Notes under the pieces: model-generated | Database searches by the model: none | What the model was told of the DNA's origin: nothing | The model's input: the letters and a program-made list of their open reading frames with translations, nothing else | NCBI RefSeq assembly: GCF_011753055.1 | Contig: NZ_VWWJ01000006.1 | Location: 186,001-250,000, forward strand | Length of the DNA: 64,000 bases | From: Burkholderia sp. Ax-1719 | Lineage (GTDB): Bacteria > Pseudomonadota > Gammaproteobacteria > Burkholderiales > Burkholderiaceae | Direction: 5' to 3' | Part shown: positions 46,371 through 55,194 of the stretch, one piece after another | How positions within the stretch are numbered: the stretch's first letter is position 1 | Layout of the letters: each line of letters starts with the position of its first letter | Translations under genes and position numbers: made by a program

Positions 46371-47452
46371 AGTGGCTCAAATGGCTGGGTCTGCCGGTCG
46401 GGATCGCGATCCTGATCGGCCTGGTCGTGCATGACGGCGCGCACGATGTGATGCGCGTGATCGGCACGGCGGGGCCGGTGCTGCTCTGGCTCGTGCCGTT
46501 CCATGCGCTGCCGCTGCTGCTCGACGCTTACGCGTGGCATCTGCTGCTCGATAAGCGCGCGCCGCTGGGTTTCCTTTGGTGGATCGCCACCGTGCGCGAA
46601 GCGATCAACCGTCTGTTGCCCGCCGCGGGCGTGGGCGGCGAGATCGCGGGCGTGCGCCTCGCGCGCTGGAAGGTGCGCGGCCACGACCAGGACAGCGAGG
46701 CGCGAGCGGCGAGCGAGGTGACGGCTTCGGTGATTGTCGAGGTGTTCGTGACGATTGCCGTGCAATACGCGTTCTCGGCGCTGGGCGTGGTGCTGATCGT
46801 CGCGGCGACGGGCCAGTCGGGCTCGTTGCGCACCATCGTCACGATCGCGCTTGCGCTGCTGCTTACCGCGCCGCTGCCCTTGCTCGCTGTCATCCTGCTG
46901 CGCCGGGGCGGTGTGTTCCACGCGATCGAGCGCTGGGCGGGGCGTCTGCTTGGCGCGGATCACCCCGTCATGCAGGGCATCGACGGTCAGCGGCTCGACG
47001 CCGATCTCGACCGCCTGATGTCGCGCACGGGACTGATGTTCCGCGCGTTTTTCTGGCAGCTGGGCGGCTATATGCTCGGCGCGTTCGAGACCTGGTGGGC
47101 GCTGGCGCTGCTCGGCCATCCGGTCACGGTGGGCGACGCGCTCGCCATCGAGGCCATCACCCAGGCGGTGCGGCACGCGGCCTTCATGGTGCCCGCGGGC
47201 CTGGGCGTGCAGGAAGTGGCCGTGGTGCTGCTGGCGCAACTCTTCGGCGTGAGCCAGGAGGTGGCGTTCTCGCTGGCGCTCGTCAAGCGCATGCGCGAGG
47301 TCGTGTTCGGCGTGCTGGCGCTGCTGTCGTGGCAGGCCGCCGAGATCGTCCGTACGCGCCGCTCGGTGCGCGATGCACGTCACGCCGATGCCGCGCATGG
47401 GACGCCAGCCCACGCAACCGCGCGTGCGGTGCGCCACGACCGGACCCTTTGA
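46367..47452 (+). CDS. hpnL: Hopanoid-associated membrane protein HpnL
   Basis: 361 residues with about seven to eight hydrophobic segments, of the lysylphosphatidylglycerol synthase TM-domain family (VPFHALPLLLDAYAWHLLL, NRLLPAAGVGGEIAGVRLARWK, AAFMVPAGLGVQEVAVVLLAQ). HpnL is associated with hopanoid operons; a role in transport is supposed but unproven. Last gene of the operon. Confidence 0.92.
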   Translation: MKWLKWLGLPVGIAILIGLVVHDGAHDVMRVIGTAGPVLLWLVPFHALPLLLDAYAWHLLLDKRAPLGFLWWIATVREAINRLLPAAGVGGEIAGVRLARWKVRGHDQDSEARAASEVTASVIVEVFVTIAVQYAFSALGVVLIVAATGQSGSLRTIVTIALALLLTAPLPLLAVILLRRGGVFHAIERWAGRLLGADHPVMQGIDGQRLDADLDRLMSRTGLMFRAFFWQLGGYMLGAFETWWALALLGHPVTVGDALAIEAITQAVRHAAFMVPAGLGVQEVAVVLLAQLFGVSQEVAFSLALVKRMREVVFGVLALLSWQAAEIVRTRRSVRDARHADAAHGTPAHATARAVRHDRTL

Positions 47453-47738
47453 AGGTACATTGTGGTAACCAGGCACGCGCCGAGGCTCGCAACGATCGCT
47501 CTCTGCGTGTGCTCCACACATCACCCGACGCGGTAGCCGAGCCTTCACGCCATGTCGTCCACGCATCGTTTCACGCGGTCACTGACCGCCGGAATCGTAT
47601 TTCAACGTGCATTTCGGCCCGGACGGACGCGTCTCGACGACGTCGCGCTCGGACGTGATGAAAGGGCATTGAGCGATGGCTTTTGACGCCGGGAGGATGC
47701 TTGACTGAACAACCGGATACAGGACGCAGGAGGCGCAC

Positions 47739-48764
47739 ATGGTGATGCATCGGCGACGTCCCCCGCGCGTGGGGCTCGTGCTGGGCGGCGGGGCGGCGCG
47801 CGGCTGGGCGCATATTGGCGCGATCCGCGCGCTGGAAGAGGCCGGCATCAAGCCGGATGTGGTGTGCGGCACCTCGATCGGCGCGCTGGTGGGCGCGGTC
47901 TACGCAAACGGCGATCTCGACTGGCTCGAGGACTGGGTGGGCAAGCTCACATGGCAAACGGTGGTGCGCCTGCTCGACCTGCGTTTTTCGGGCGGCCTGC
48001 TGGGCGGGCGCAAGGTCATCGACCTGTTCGCGCGGCAGTTCAACGGCCGTGCGATCGACGACCTCCGGATGCCGTTCACGGCCGTGGCCACCGAACTCGA
48101 TACGGGCCGCGAGGTCTGGCTGCGCGAGGGCGGCGTGGTGGACGCGGTGCGCGCCTCGATTGCGATTCCCGGCATCTTCACGCCGATCTGGCATGACGGC
48201 GTCTGGCTCGTCGACGGCGGCCTGAGCAATCCGGTGCCGGTCTCGGCGGCGCGTGCGATGCGCGCGGATACCGTGATCGCCATCGACCTCAATCACGACA
48301 TTCTCAATGGCCGCGACCTGGGCGGCGCCATCGACACCGTGCCGCGCGAGACGCCGGTGGAAGCACCGCGTCCGGTTGTGCCAGGCGCGCCAGGCGACCC
48401 GGCCGCCGTCGCTCCCGTGCCCGCCGAACCCGCGCCGCTGCTACGCCGCAACGGCAAGCGCTTCCCAAGCTGGCTGCAACCTGCGGGACCGGCGACGCTC
48501 GGCAGCCCGGACGTGCGCGTGGCGCCGCCGCCCAGCACGCGCGTGCCGTCGCTGCTGAGTTCGATTGCGCAGAGCATCGACATCATGCAGGTGCGTATCA
48601 CGCGCAGCCGTCTGGCGGGCGAACCGGCCGATGTTTTGATCCAGCCGCGTCTGGGCGGCATGGGCATCTTCGACTTTCATCGCGCGGGACCGGCCATCGC
48701 GGAAGGGCGAGCGGCAGTGCAGTACATGCTGCCGGCGATCCGCGCGCAACTGGGGTTGGAGTGA
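47739..48764 (+). CDS. Patatin-like phospholipase
   Basis: 341 residues; AGGAGG lies about 7 bases upstream. The oxyanion loop is VLGGGAARG, the nucleophile S46 is in GTSIG, and the catalytic D159 is in VDGG, a complete Ser-Asp dyad (RssA/NTE type). Residues about 205-265 are a Pro/Ala-rich insertion. DVLIQPRLGGMGIFDFHRA ends the fold. Cytosolic or membrane-associated lipase, substrate unknown. It lies 286 bp after hpnL, which contains no convincing gene, and probably has its own promoter. Confidence 0.9.
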   Translation: MVMHRRRPPRVGLVLGGGAARGWAHIGAIRALEEAGIKPDVVCGTSIGALVGAVYANGDLDWLEDWVGKLTWQTVVRLLDLRFSGGLLGGRKVIDLFARQFNGRAIDDLRMPFTAVATELDTGREVWLREGGVVDAVRASIAIPGIFTPIWHDGVWLVDGGLSNPVPVSAARAMRADTVIAIDLNHDILNGRDLGGAIDTVPRETPVEAPRPVVPGAPGDPAAVAPVPAEPAPLLRRNGKRFPSWLQPAGPATLGSPDVRVAPPPSTRVPSLLSSIAQSIDIMQVRITRSRLAGEPADVLIQPRLGGMGIFDFHRAGPAIAEGRAAVQYMLPAIRAQLGLE

Positions 48765-48767
48765 GGG

Positions 48768-49106
48768 CTAGAGGTTGAGGATCCCGGCCACGGCGAATTG
48801 CGCCGCGCTGAATTCGTCGGCGCTCGCGGCTTCACCCCGGTAGCGCCAGACTCTGGCCGCGAGCGACAAGGTGGTGATCTGGTCGGCCATTGCGACGCAG
48901 GGTTTCGACAGGCCGCTGATCGGAATTTCCGATTCCCAGCCGTGGATCGAACTGGTGATGGGTAGCCCAACGAAGCGGCTTGTCAGCCCGTTGAATTCCG
49001 CATCTGTCAGTACGAGCGTAGGCCGATAGCCATTCTGCTCAATTCCCGCGCCCGGTCCCACGTCGAGCCAGATGATGTCGCCTGCGTCCGGTATGCCGTT
49101 TTTCAT
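48768..49106 (-). CDS. MazF/PemK-family mRNA interferase toxin
   Basis: 112 residues. It begins PDAGDIIWLDVGPGAGIEQNGYRPTLVLTDAEFN, the MazF/PemK start in which G-x-E-Q/RP lines the active site. ITSSIHGWESEIPI follows. Endoribonuclease of a type II toxin-antitoxin pair. The stop lies 6 bp from the convergent patatin gene end. The antitoxin gene is 6 bp upstream. Confidence 0.92.
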   Translation of the reverse strand: MKNGIPDAGDIIWLDVGPGAGIEQNGYRPTLVLTDAEFNGLTSRFVGLPITSSIHGWESEIPISGLSKPCVAMADQITTLSLAARVWRYRGEAASADEFSAAQFAVAGILNL

Positions 49107-49112
49107 GCGTTT

Positions 49113-49415
49113 TTACCATTGGTCGAAACGCGTCGGGTCGTCCGGGCCGCCGATTTCCGAGCCCTTCGGTTCGCCAAAATCCACCAGCGGATGCGGCTCG
49201 CGCTGCGGCTCCTGCTGCTCCTCGCGCAACTGCTGCAGATAGCGCTCGCGCGAGAAACGCCGGATGGCGGTGTGAGGGCGCACGGTGAGCGTGCCGTCCT
49301 CGACTTCCACCTCGACGTCCTGGCCTTCCGAAAGCGCCAGTTTGGCTGCCGCGCTCGCGGGAATGCGCACCGCAAGACTGTTTCCCCAACGCTTCAAGGT
49401 TTGAACAGGCATCAT
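49113..49415 (-). CDS. MazE/PemI-type antitoxin (AbrB/SpoVT domain)
   Basis: 100 residues (start at the first or second of two Met codons). QTLKRWGNSLAVRIPASAAAKLALSEGQDVEVEVEDGTLTVRP is a typical swapped-hairpin AbrB DNA-binding domain. The C-terminal acidic, Pro-rich tail (HPLVDFGEPKGSEIGGPDDP) should wrap and block the toxin. It probably represses its own operon at the repeats at 49457-49521. Confidence 0.93.
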   Translation of the reverse strand: MMPVQTLKRWGNSLAVRIPASAAAKLALSEGQDVEVEVEDGTLTVRPHTAIRRFSRERYLQQLREEQQEPQREPHPLVDFGEPKGSEIGGPDDPTRFDQW

Positions 49416-49456
49416 CGTCGACTCCTCTTGTTAGCAAACCTCATCCAAACGATGTA

Positions 49457-49521
49457 TCAACACGTCGATACGTCAATCGATGCTAGGCGGGGTATCTGGA
49501 CGTGTCAACATGTCGATACGT
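49457..49521. promoter_or_regulatory. Operator repeats of the toxin-antitoxin operon
   Basis: TCAACACGTCGATACGT (49457-49473) and TCAACATGTCGATACGT (49505-49521) differ at one base and are 48 bp apart. Around the first copy, GTATC and GATAC form an inverted pair. They lie in the 130-bp gap before the antitoxin gene and are likely antitoxin binding sites. Confidence 0.6.
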
Positions 49522-49544
49522 TGGGTTTGCGGTAGATCCGTGTT

Positions 49545-50165
49545 TCAGGCCGTCGCCGCCACCCACACCCAGCCTTGCGCCGAACGTCGCAATGTCGTGA
49601 CCGAAAGCGGTGCGATTTCGAGCTGACGGAAAGTGGCCGATGGCGCGCCCAGCGCATGCAGCACCGCCGCGCGGATCACGCTCGCGTGCGTAAAGGCGAT
49701 GACCGGTGCGTTATCTTTGTTTTCGGCTTCGGGCAGGGCGTCCAGCCACGCGCCCACACGCTTGCGCACGTCATCGAACGATTCGCCGCCGCCCGGCGGC
49801 TGGAACGACGGATCGCGCGTCCACGCTGCCAGCGCCTCGGGCGCGTGCTGCGCGATGTCGTTCAACCGGCAGCCGGCCCACGCGCCGAAAGCGGTATCCG
49901 CGAGCGCATGCTCGATCTGTGCGTCGAAGCCCGCCGCGCGCGCGCTGGCCCGCGCGACGGGAGCCGGGCTCGTCAGCACGCGCGCAGCATCGCCGCTGCC
50001 GGCGATCAGCGCCTGCCACCGCGTCCGCCACGCTTCGACGGCAGCGATTGCGCGCGCATCCAGCGCCGTCTCGACGCCTTCGTCCGATCCCGCCTCAGTC
50101 GCCAACACGCCCGCGCGTAAATCGGCATTCGCCGCATGGCTGATCAGCCAGACCTTCGTTGCCAT
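49545..50165 (-). CDS. Histidine phosphatase superfamily protein with altered RHG motif
   Basis: 206 residues. The fold is recognisable (LTSPAPVARASARAAGFD, GGGESFDDVRKRVGAWLDAL, VIAFTHASVIRAAVLHALG), but the opening is VWLISHAANADL: the first catalytic motif is SHA instead of RHG, keeping H10 and losing the Arg. The second His is in THAS. Reduced or altered activity is possible. It is divergent from the cobalamin riboswitch and cbtBA, so it could be a CobC-like cobalamin pathway phosphatase, but this is inference. Confidence 0.75.
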   Translation of the reverse strand: MATKVWLISHAANADLRAGVLATEAGSDEGVETALDARAIAAVEAWRTRWQALIAGSGDAARVLTSPAPVARASARAAGFDAQIEHALADTAFGAWAGCRLNDIAQHAPEALAAWTRDPSFQPPGGGESFDDVRKRVGAWLDALPEAENKDNAPVIAFTHASVIRAAVLHALGAPSATFRQLEIAPLSVTTLRRSAQGWVWVAATA

Positions 50166-50229
50166 CCTGTTTCCTTACGTGTCGATTCATCGTGCATTAC
50201 ATTCGGGCCGCGCCGCCCTGACGCAGCGC

Positions 50230-50352
50230 GTAGAATACAGGCTCCACGTCACGCGGAAGCCGGTGCAAACCCGGCACGGTCGCGCCACTGTGACCGATTG
50301 TTTTCGCGAACCAGCAGTCCCGCAACAAGCAACGGAAGTCAGACCCGCGTGC
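50230..50352 (+). promoter_or_regulatory. Cobalamin (adenosylcobalamin) riboswitch
   Basis: The class signature is complete: AAGCCGGTGCAAA at 50257-50269, the B12 box GCCACTGTGA at 50284-50293 and GGAAGTCAGACC at 50334-50345. A TAGAAT at 50231-50236 may be the -10 element. It precedes cbtB by about 80 bp. High B12 should shut off cbtBA expression. Confidence 0.92.
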
Positions 50353-50427
50353 GTGCGCATACCCATAACGTTCTCATCGACGACCAATCAACGACTAACG
50401 GGGCGCGTAACCCCAGGAGAAGTCAAC

Positions 50428-50649
50428 ATGTCCGAAGCCGTCCTGAACACGGCCCACGTGCCGGCTGCCACGCCGGCGCCCATCCCGCTGCGTGAAATCC
50501 TGCCCTGGGCGATTTTCGTGGGCCTCATCCTGTTGCTGGCGCTGTATTTCGTCGGCGCGGAAGAGGGCGCGACCTCGATCATTCCGGGCATGTACGTCCA
50601 CGAATTCGTTCACGACGGCCGGCATCTGCTCGGCTTCCCGTGCCACTGA
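50428..50649 (+). CDS. cbtB: CbtB, cobalt transporter subunit
   Basis: 73 residues; CAGGAGAA lies upstream of the ATG. One membrane helix (LPWAIFVGLILLLALYFVG) then a His-bearing tail (GMYVHEFVHDGRHLLGFPCH), the CbtB hallmark. With CbtA it is believed to carry cobalt into the cell. First gene after the cobalamin riboswitch. Confidence 0.93.
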   Translation: MSEAVLNTAHVPAATPAPIPLREILPWAIFVGLILLLALYFVGAEEGATSIIPGMYVHEFVHDGRHLLGFPCH

Positions 50650-50661
50650 CCGGGAGCTGAC

Positions 50662-51405
50662 ATGGTAGGCAAGCTGTTGGTACGCGGCATGCTCGCAGGC
50701 ATCGCCGCGGGGCTGCTCACGTTCTCGTTCGCGAAATTCGCGGGCGAGCCGCAGGTCGATCAGGCCATCTCCTTCGAGGAAAAAGCCGATGCCGCCAAGG
50801 GCGAAGCGCCCGAGCCGGAAATCGTCAGCCGCGAAGTGCAGGCGAGCTATGGGCTGTTCACGGGCGTGATGGTCTATAGCGCGTCGATCGGCGGGCTCTT
50901 TGCGTTGGTGTTCGCCTATGTGCGCGGCCGCACCGGCCCGATCTCGGCGCGTGCGCTCTCGGCGCGGCTCGCGCTGGCGGCCTTCGTCGCGATCTACATG
51001 GTGCCGAACATCAAATACCCGGCGAATCCGCCTTCGGTCGGCGACCCCGACACGATCGGCTATCGCACCGGCCTGTTCTTCCTGATGATCGCCATCTCGA
51101 TCGCCGTCACGGTGTTCTCGCTCAAGGTGCGCGGCGCGCTGGCCGCGAAGTGGGGCCACTGGAATGCGTCGATTGCGGCACTGGTGCTGTTCGTGGTCGT
51201 GATCGCCGCGATCCAGGCCGCGCTGCCGACGATCAACGAAGTGCCGGGCGCGTTCCCCGCCGTGCTGCTGTGGAAGTTCCGCACCGTGGCGATCGGCATG
51301 CAGGCGATCCTGTGGAGCGTGGTTGGGCTGCTTTTCGGCGCGCTGGTCGAGCGTCTGGAGCGCGCCAGCGTGCGCGCTGGTTCGCTGGCTGCGCGCGGCG
51401 TTTAA
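50662..51405 (+). CDS. cbtA: CbtA, cobalt transporter subunit
   Basis: 247 residues with about six hydrophobic segments (LLVRGMLAGIAAGLLTFSFAKFAGEPQVDQAI, SASIGGLFALVFAYVRGR, LAAFVAIYMVPNIKYPANPPSVGDPDTIGYRTGLF). The PxIKYPANPP motif and the EPQVDQAI block are typical of CbtA. 12 bp after cbtB, under the same riboswitch. Inner membrane. Confidence 0.93.
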   Translation: MVGKLLVRGMLAGIAAGLLTFSFAKFAGEPQVDQAISFEEKADAAKGEAPEPEIVSREVQASYGLFTGVMVYSASIGGLFALVFAYVRGRTGPISARALSARLALAAFVAIYMVPNIKYPANPPSVGDPDTIGYRTGLFFLMIAISIAVTVFSLKVRGALAAKWGHWNASIAALVLFVVVIAAIQAALPTINEVPGAFPAVLLWKFRTVAIGMQAILWSVVGLLFGALVERLERASVRAGSLAARGV

Positions 51406-51511
51406 GCGCCGCTGAGCCTTCGGCTCTAAGGGATTTCCCGCAAGCGCATCGGCCAACGCCGGATCCGCGCTTCTATCGAAAAAGCGCCCCCAAACTTGCT
51501 AAAACCCACCC

Positions 51512-51541
51512 AACGCCCCGCTAGCCGGGGCGTTGTCTTTT
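51512..51541 (+). terminator. Rho-independent terminator after cbtA
   Basis: AACGCCCCG (51512-51520), loop CTAGC, CGGGGCGTT (51526-51534), then GTCTTTT. A perfect 9-bp stem and a T-rich tail end the cbtBA message. Confidence 0.8.
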
Positions 51542-51631
51542 GGGCTTCCAGAGCGGCTTTCAATTTCATCGCGCCCCTGACAGCGCGGGCGCAATGCCCG
51601 TCGCGCGCTGCGTCAACGCCGGCAGCACAGC

Positions 51632-51650
51632 CATGTTGCGCCGCAACATG
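51632..51650. promoter_or_regulatory. Perfect 9+1+9 palindrome upstream of aotQ
   Basis: CATGTTGCG-C-CGCAACATG, 110 bp before the first permease gene. Candidate regulator site of unknown owner. It also shares the TGTTGC element with ArgR half-sites but not the expected AA. Confidence 0.45.
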
Positions 51651-51759
51651 CCAGCCGCCGCGGTTTGAGCAATCTTTTTGACCTTGCGACGATCCGCGCC
51701 AATCCCCCAGGCGTTGTGCATGAGCGCCCGGGTCGAACAACGACTTTGCGGAGACGCGC

Positions 51760-52449
51760 GTGATCCTCTATGGCTTTGGCCCGGTGCTGCTGGCCGGCAC
51801 GATCCAGACGATCGAACTTTCGCTGCTCTCGCTCGGTGTGGCCGTGCTGCTCGGTCTCGCGGGCGCGGCGGCGAAGCTCTCGTTCAACCGGCCGCTCGCG
51901 GCCATGGCGACGGCTTACACCACGCTGATCCGCTCGGTGCCCGATCTGGTGCTGATGCTGCTGCTGTTCTACAGCATCCAGATCGGCGTGAACGAGGCCA
52001 CCGACGCCCTCGGCATGGCGCAGATCGACATCGATCCGTTCGTGGCGGGCGTGCTCACGCTCGGCTTCATCTACGGCGCGTATTTCACGGAGACCTTCCG
52101 CGGCGCGTTTCTGTCGGTGCCGCGCGGTCAACTGGAAGCGGGCCACGCCTACGGCATGAGCGGCGCGCGTGTGTTCGCGCGCATCCTGTTCCCGCAGATG
52201 ATGCGTTTCGCGCTGCCCGGCATCGGCAATAACTGGCAGGTGCTGGTGAAGGCGACGGCGCTGGTGTCGATCATCGGTCTCGCCGATGTCGTGAAGGCCG
52301 CGCAGGACGCGGGCCGCAGCACCTTCAACCTGTTCTTCTTCCTCGTGATTGCCGCGGCGATTTATCTCGCGATCACCACCGTCTCGAACTTCGCGCTGAT
52401 CTGGCTCGAACGCCGTTATTCGGCGGGCGTGCGCCACGCACAACTCTGA
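51760..52449 (+). CDS. aotQ: Arginine/ornithine ABC transporter permease (HisQ/AotQ-type)
   Basis: 229 residues from a GTG at 51760 with GGAG six bases upstream. Polar amino acid permease: TIELSLLSLGVAVLLGLAG start, YTTLIRSVPDLVLMLLLFYSIQI, and the EAA loop EAGHAYGMSGARVFARILFPQMM. It forms the inner-membrane channel with the downstream permease. The pair of permeases, an ATPase and ArgR in this order matches the Pseudomonas aot operon, which supports arginine/ornithine specificity. Confidence 0.9.
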   Translation: MILYGFGPVLLAGTIQTIELSLLSLGVAVLLGLAGAAAKLSFNRPLAAMATAYTTLIRSVPDLVLMLLLFYSIQIGVNEATDALGMAQIDIDPFVAGVLTLGFIYGAYFTETFRGAFLSVPRGQLEAGHAYGMSGARVFARILFPQMMRFALPGIGNNWQVLVKATALVSIIGLADVVKAAQDAGRSTFNLFFFLVIAAAIYLAITTVSNFALIWLERRYSAGVRHAQL

Positions 52450-52459
52450 GGATCGCGCC

Positions 52460-53173
52460 ATGAACGAAATTATTCAGCAATTCGGCCGCGCGTTCCTCTA
52501 CTGGGACGGTGAGCATGTCTCCGGCCTCGCGATGACGCTCTGGCTGCTCGTGATCTCGGTGGCGTTCGGCTTCGTCTGCGCGGTGCCGCTGGCGGTGGCG
52601 CGCGTCTCGAAGCGCCGCTGGGTGTCGATGCCGGTGCGCTTCTACACCTACGTGTTTCGCGGCACGCCGCTCTATGTGCAACTGCTGCTGATCTACACCG
52701 GCGTGTACAGTCTCGCCTTCGTGCGCAGCGAGCCGCTGCTCGATGCGTTCTTTCGCAGCGGCCTGAACTGCGCGATCCTCGCGTTCGCGCTCAACACCTG
52801 CGCCTACACGACCGAGATCTTCGCGGGCGCGATCCGCGCGACCTCGCACGGCGAAGTCGAAGCGGCGCGCGCCTATGGCATGAGCCCGTTCACGATGTAC
52901 TGGCGCATCATCCTGCCGTCGGCCTTGCGCCGCGCGCTGCCGCTGTACAGTAACGAAGTGATCCTGATGCTGCACGCCACCACGGTGGCCTTCACCGCGA
53001 CGGTGCCCGACATCCTCAAGGTCGCGCGCGACGCCAATTCGGCCACGTATCGCTCGTTCGAATCGTTCGGCCTCGCGGCGCTGATCTACTGTGGCGTATC
53101 GTTCGTGCTGGTGGCCGCGTTCCGCCGCGCGGAAAAACGCTGGCTCGGCTATCTCGCCGTGCGTTCGCGCTAA
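52460..53173 (+). CDS. aotM: Arginine/ornithine ABC transporter permease (HisM/AotM-type)
   Basis: 237 residues, 10 bp after aotQ. SGLAMTLWLLVISVAFGF, FRGTPLYVQLLLIYTGVYSL, and the EAA loop EVEAARAYGMSPFTMYWRIILPSAL identify a polar amino acid permease of the HisM type. Pairs with AotQ. Confidence 0.9.
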   Translation: MNEIIQQFGRAFLYWDGEHVSGLAMTLWLLVISVAFGFVCAVPLAVARVSKRRWVSMPVRFYTYVFRGTPLYVQLLLIYTGVYSLAFVRSEPLLDAFFRSGLNCAILAFALNTCAYTTEIFAGAIRATSHGEVEAARAYGMSPFTMYWRIILPSALRRALPLYSNEVILMLHATTVAFTATVPDILKVARDANSATYRSFESFGLAALIYCGVSFVLVAAFRRAEKRWLGYLAVRSR

Positions 53174-53224
53174 CGCGCACCGTGCTTGCAGCAAGCTCGA
53201 TCAAGCTTAATTCTGGAGACCATC

Positions 53225-54022
53225 TTGCCTCAGACGACGACCCACGCCGCCACCGGTAGCAAACTCATCGCGCGCGACATCCACAAGCGCTACGGCGATA
53301 ACGAAGTGCTCAAGGGCGTCTCGCTCGACGCGAAGAAGGGCGACGTGATCAGCATCATCGGCGCGAGCGGCTCGGGCAAGAGCACGTTCCTGCGCTGCAT
53401 CAATTTCCTCGAAAAGCCCAACGCCGGCGAAATCGTGGTGGACGGCGAGACCGTGAGCACCAAGGCCGGCCGCAATGGCGACCTCGACGTGGCCGATCAC
53501 AAGCAGTTGCAGCGCATCCGCACCAAGCTCGCGATGGTGTTCCAGCACTTCAATCTCTGGTCGCATATGAACGTGATCGAGAACGTCATGGAAGCGCCGC
53601 TGCACGTGCTGGGCGTGCCGCGCAAGGAAGCCGAGGAGCGCGCGCGCGAGTATCTGGAGAAAGTGGGCCTCGCGCCGCGCGTGGAAAAGCAGTATCCCTC
53701 GCATCTGTCGGGCGGCCAGCAGCAGCGCGTGGCGATTGCGCGCGCGCTCGCCATGCATCCGGACGTGATGCTGTTCGACGAGCCGACTTCCGCACTCGAC
53801 CCGGAACTGGTGGGCGAAGTGCTCAAGGTGATGCAAAAGCTCGCCGAGGAAGGCCGCACGATGATCGTCGTCACGCACGAAATGGGTTTTGCGCGCAACG
53901 TCTCGAATCATGTGATGTTCCTGCATCAGGGCCGCACGGAAGAAGAGGGCGCGCCCGCCGACGTGCTGGGTGCGCCGAAAAGCGAGCGCCTGCGCCAGTT
54001 CCTGTCGGGCAGTCTCAAGTAA
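53225..54022 (+). CDS. aotP: Arginine/ornithine ABC transporter ATP-binding protein (HisP/AotP-type)
   Basis: 265 residues from the TTG at 53225, which has GGAG six bases before it. An upstream in-frame TTG at 53186 lacks this. Walker [11 protein letters not shown]-loop in [11 protein letters not shown], signature LSGGQQQR, Walker [13 protein letters not shown], and the switch His in VTHEMGF. RFLSGSLK ends the protein. Supplies ATP hydrolysis for AotQM. Confidence 0.93.
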   Translation: MPQTTTHAATGSKLIARDIHKRYGDNEVLKGVSLDAKKGDVISIIGASGSGKSTFLRCINFLEKPNAGEIVVDGETVSTKAGRNGDLDVADHKQLQRIRTKLAMVFQHFNLWSHMNVIENVMEAPLHVLGVPRKEAEERAREYLEKVGLAPRVEKQYPSHLSGGQQQRVAIARALAMHPDVMLFDEPTSALDPELVGEVLKVMQKLAEEGRTMIVVTHEMGFARNVSNHVMFLHQGRTEEEGAPADVLGAPKSERLRQFLSGSLK

Positions 54023-54056
54023 GCTTGCGGCTCACGAAGATTTGCTGTTCTTGCCG

Positions 54057-55187
54057 ATGAATCGCCCCGCAGCTTCCGCTCCCGCTTCAGCTCCATCGCC
54101 TGGCGCCACGCCGCCCGCGCCCGCCGCTGCATCGTCCGCGTCGGGCGGTGCTGCGCGCGCGCAGCGCACCACCCAGGTGGCGATCGTCGCGTTGCCGCCC
54201 GTGTCGATGTCGGGCGTCGGGCCGATTGTCGATGCGCTCAATCTCGCCAACGAGATCGATGGCCGCGCGCTGTATCGCTGGCAGATGGTGTCGTGGAACG
54301 GGCGGCCCGTGCCGCTGGCGGGCGGCGCGCAATGGCCCGCCGACGCCGCGTTCGGCGACGGCCTTGCCTGCGACTGGCTGATTGTCGTCACCGAGCGCTA
54401 TCAGCAGTTCGCCGACTATCGCCTGTTTCTCGCCAGCCTCGCGCGCGTGGGGCAGCGCACGCCGCTCGTCACCGGCATCCATCATGGCGTCTGGTGGCTG
54501 GCGATGGCCGGGCAGTTGCAGGGCTATCGCGTGGCGGTGAACTGGGAAACGTACCAGCAGTTCGCCGAGCAGTTCGAGCGCACCATCGTCACCCAGCACA
54601 TCTACGAGATCGACCGCGATCGCGCGACCTGCGCGGGCGGCCAGGCGACGCTCGATTTCATGCTGGCGATGATCGGCCGCGAACACGGTCCGGAGCTGGT
54701 CGACCGTATCGCCGACGCGATGGGCGCGAGCACCTTGCGCAGCGGCGACGAGCGCCAGCGCATTCCGTTCGTGACCGCGCCCGGCGAGCGCCATCCGCGC
54801 CTGAACGACGCGCTCATGCTGATGGAAGCGAATATCGAAGACCCGCTCACCACCGACGAAATCGCCGGTCACGTGGGCGTGTCGCGCCGTCAGCTGGAGC
54901 GCCTGTTCCGGCAATATCTGAACGCGATGCCGTCGAAGTACTACCTGGGCCTGCGCCTGGCGAAAGCGCGCTCGCAGTTGCAGCGCACCAGCAAATCGGT
55001 GGTGCAGATCAGCCTGGCATGCGGGTTTTCGTCGGCGGCGCATTTTTCCAATGCGTACCGTGAGCGCTTTGGCGTGACGCCGCGCGAGGACCGGCGCAAC
55101 TGGATCGAGCGCCAGCACGGCGGCGCGGCCGGGGCCGTTCAGGAGCCGCGCGCCGGGGCGCTGGTGGAGCCGCCGGAGCAGAACTAA
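54057..55187 (+). CDS. argR: ArgR, AraC-family arginine-responsive regulator (Pseudomonas type)
   Basis: 376 residues from the ATG at 54057, 34 bp after aotP. A Pro/Ala-rich start of about 45 residues precedes a DJ-1/PfpI-like sensor domain (VAIVALPPVSMSGVGPIVDALNLANEI, GIHHGVWWLAMAG). Then comes the AraC DNA-binding domain (LMEANIEDPLTTDEIAGHVGVSRRQLERLFRQY, ISLACGFSSAAHFSNAYRERFGVTPREDRR). It resembles Pseudomonas ArgR, which activates aot and the AST genes with arginine. It is not the unrelated E. coli-type ArgR. Confidence 0.9.
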   Translation: MNRPAASAPASAPSPGATPPAPAAASSASGGAARAQRTTQVAIVALPPVSMSGVGPIVDALNLANEIDGRALYRWQMVSWNGRPVPLAGGAQWPADAAFGDGLACDWLIVVTERYQQFADYRLFLASLARVGQRTPLVTGIHHGVWWLAMAGQLQGYRVAVNWETYQQFAEQFERTIVTQHIYEIDRDRATCAGGQATLDFMLAMIGREHGPELVDRIADAMGASTLRSGDERQRIPFVTAPGERHPRLNDALMLMEANIEDPLTTDEIAGHVGVSRRQLERLFRQYLNAMPSKYYLGLRLAKARSQLQRTSKSVVQISLACGFSSAAHFSNAYRERFGVTPREDRRNWIERQHGGAAGAVQEPRAGALVEPPEQN

Positions 55188-55194
55188 AAAAACG

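Larger units (their letters stand above)
51406..51759. other. Intergenic region between cbtA and the arginine transporter genes
   Basis: 354 bp. It contains the terminator at 51512-51541, the palindrome at 51632-51650 and an ArgR-like half-site on the minus strand at 51676-51691 (GCGACG, eight bases, TT read on plus). No convincing open frame. Confidence 0.45.

Noticed and set aside
47553..47687. 44-codon frame between hpnL and the patatin gene
   Set aside because: No ribosome binding site and arginine-rich composition; not convincing.
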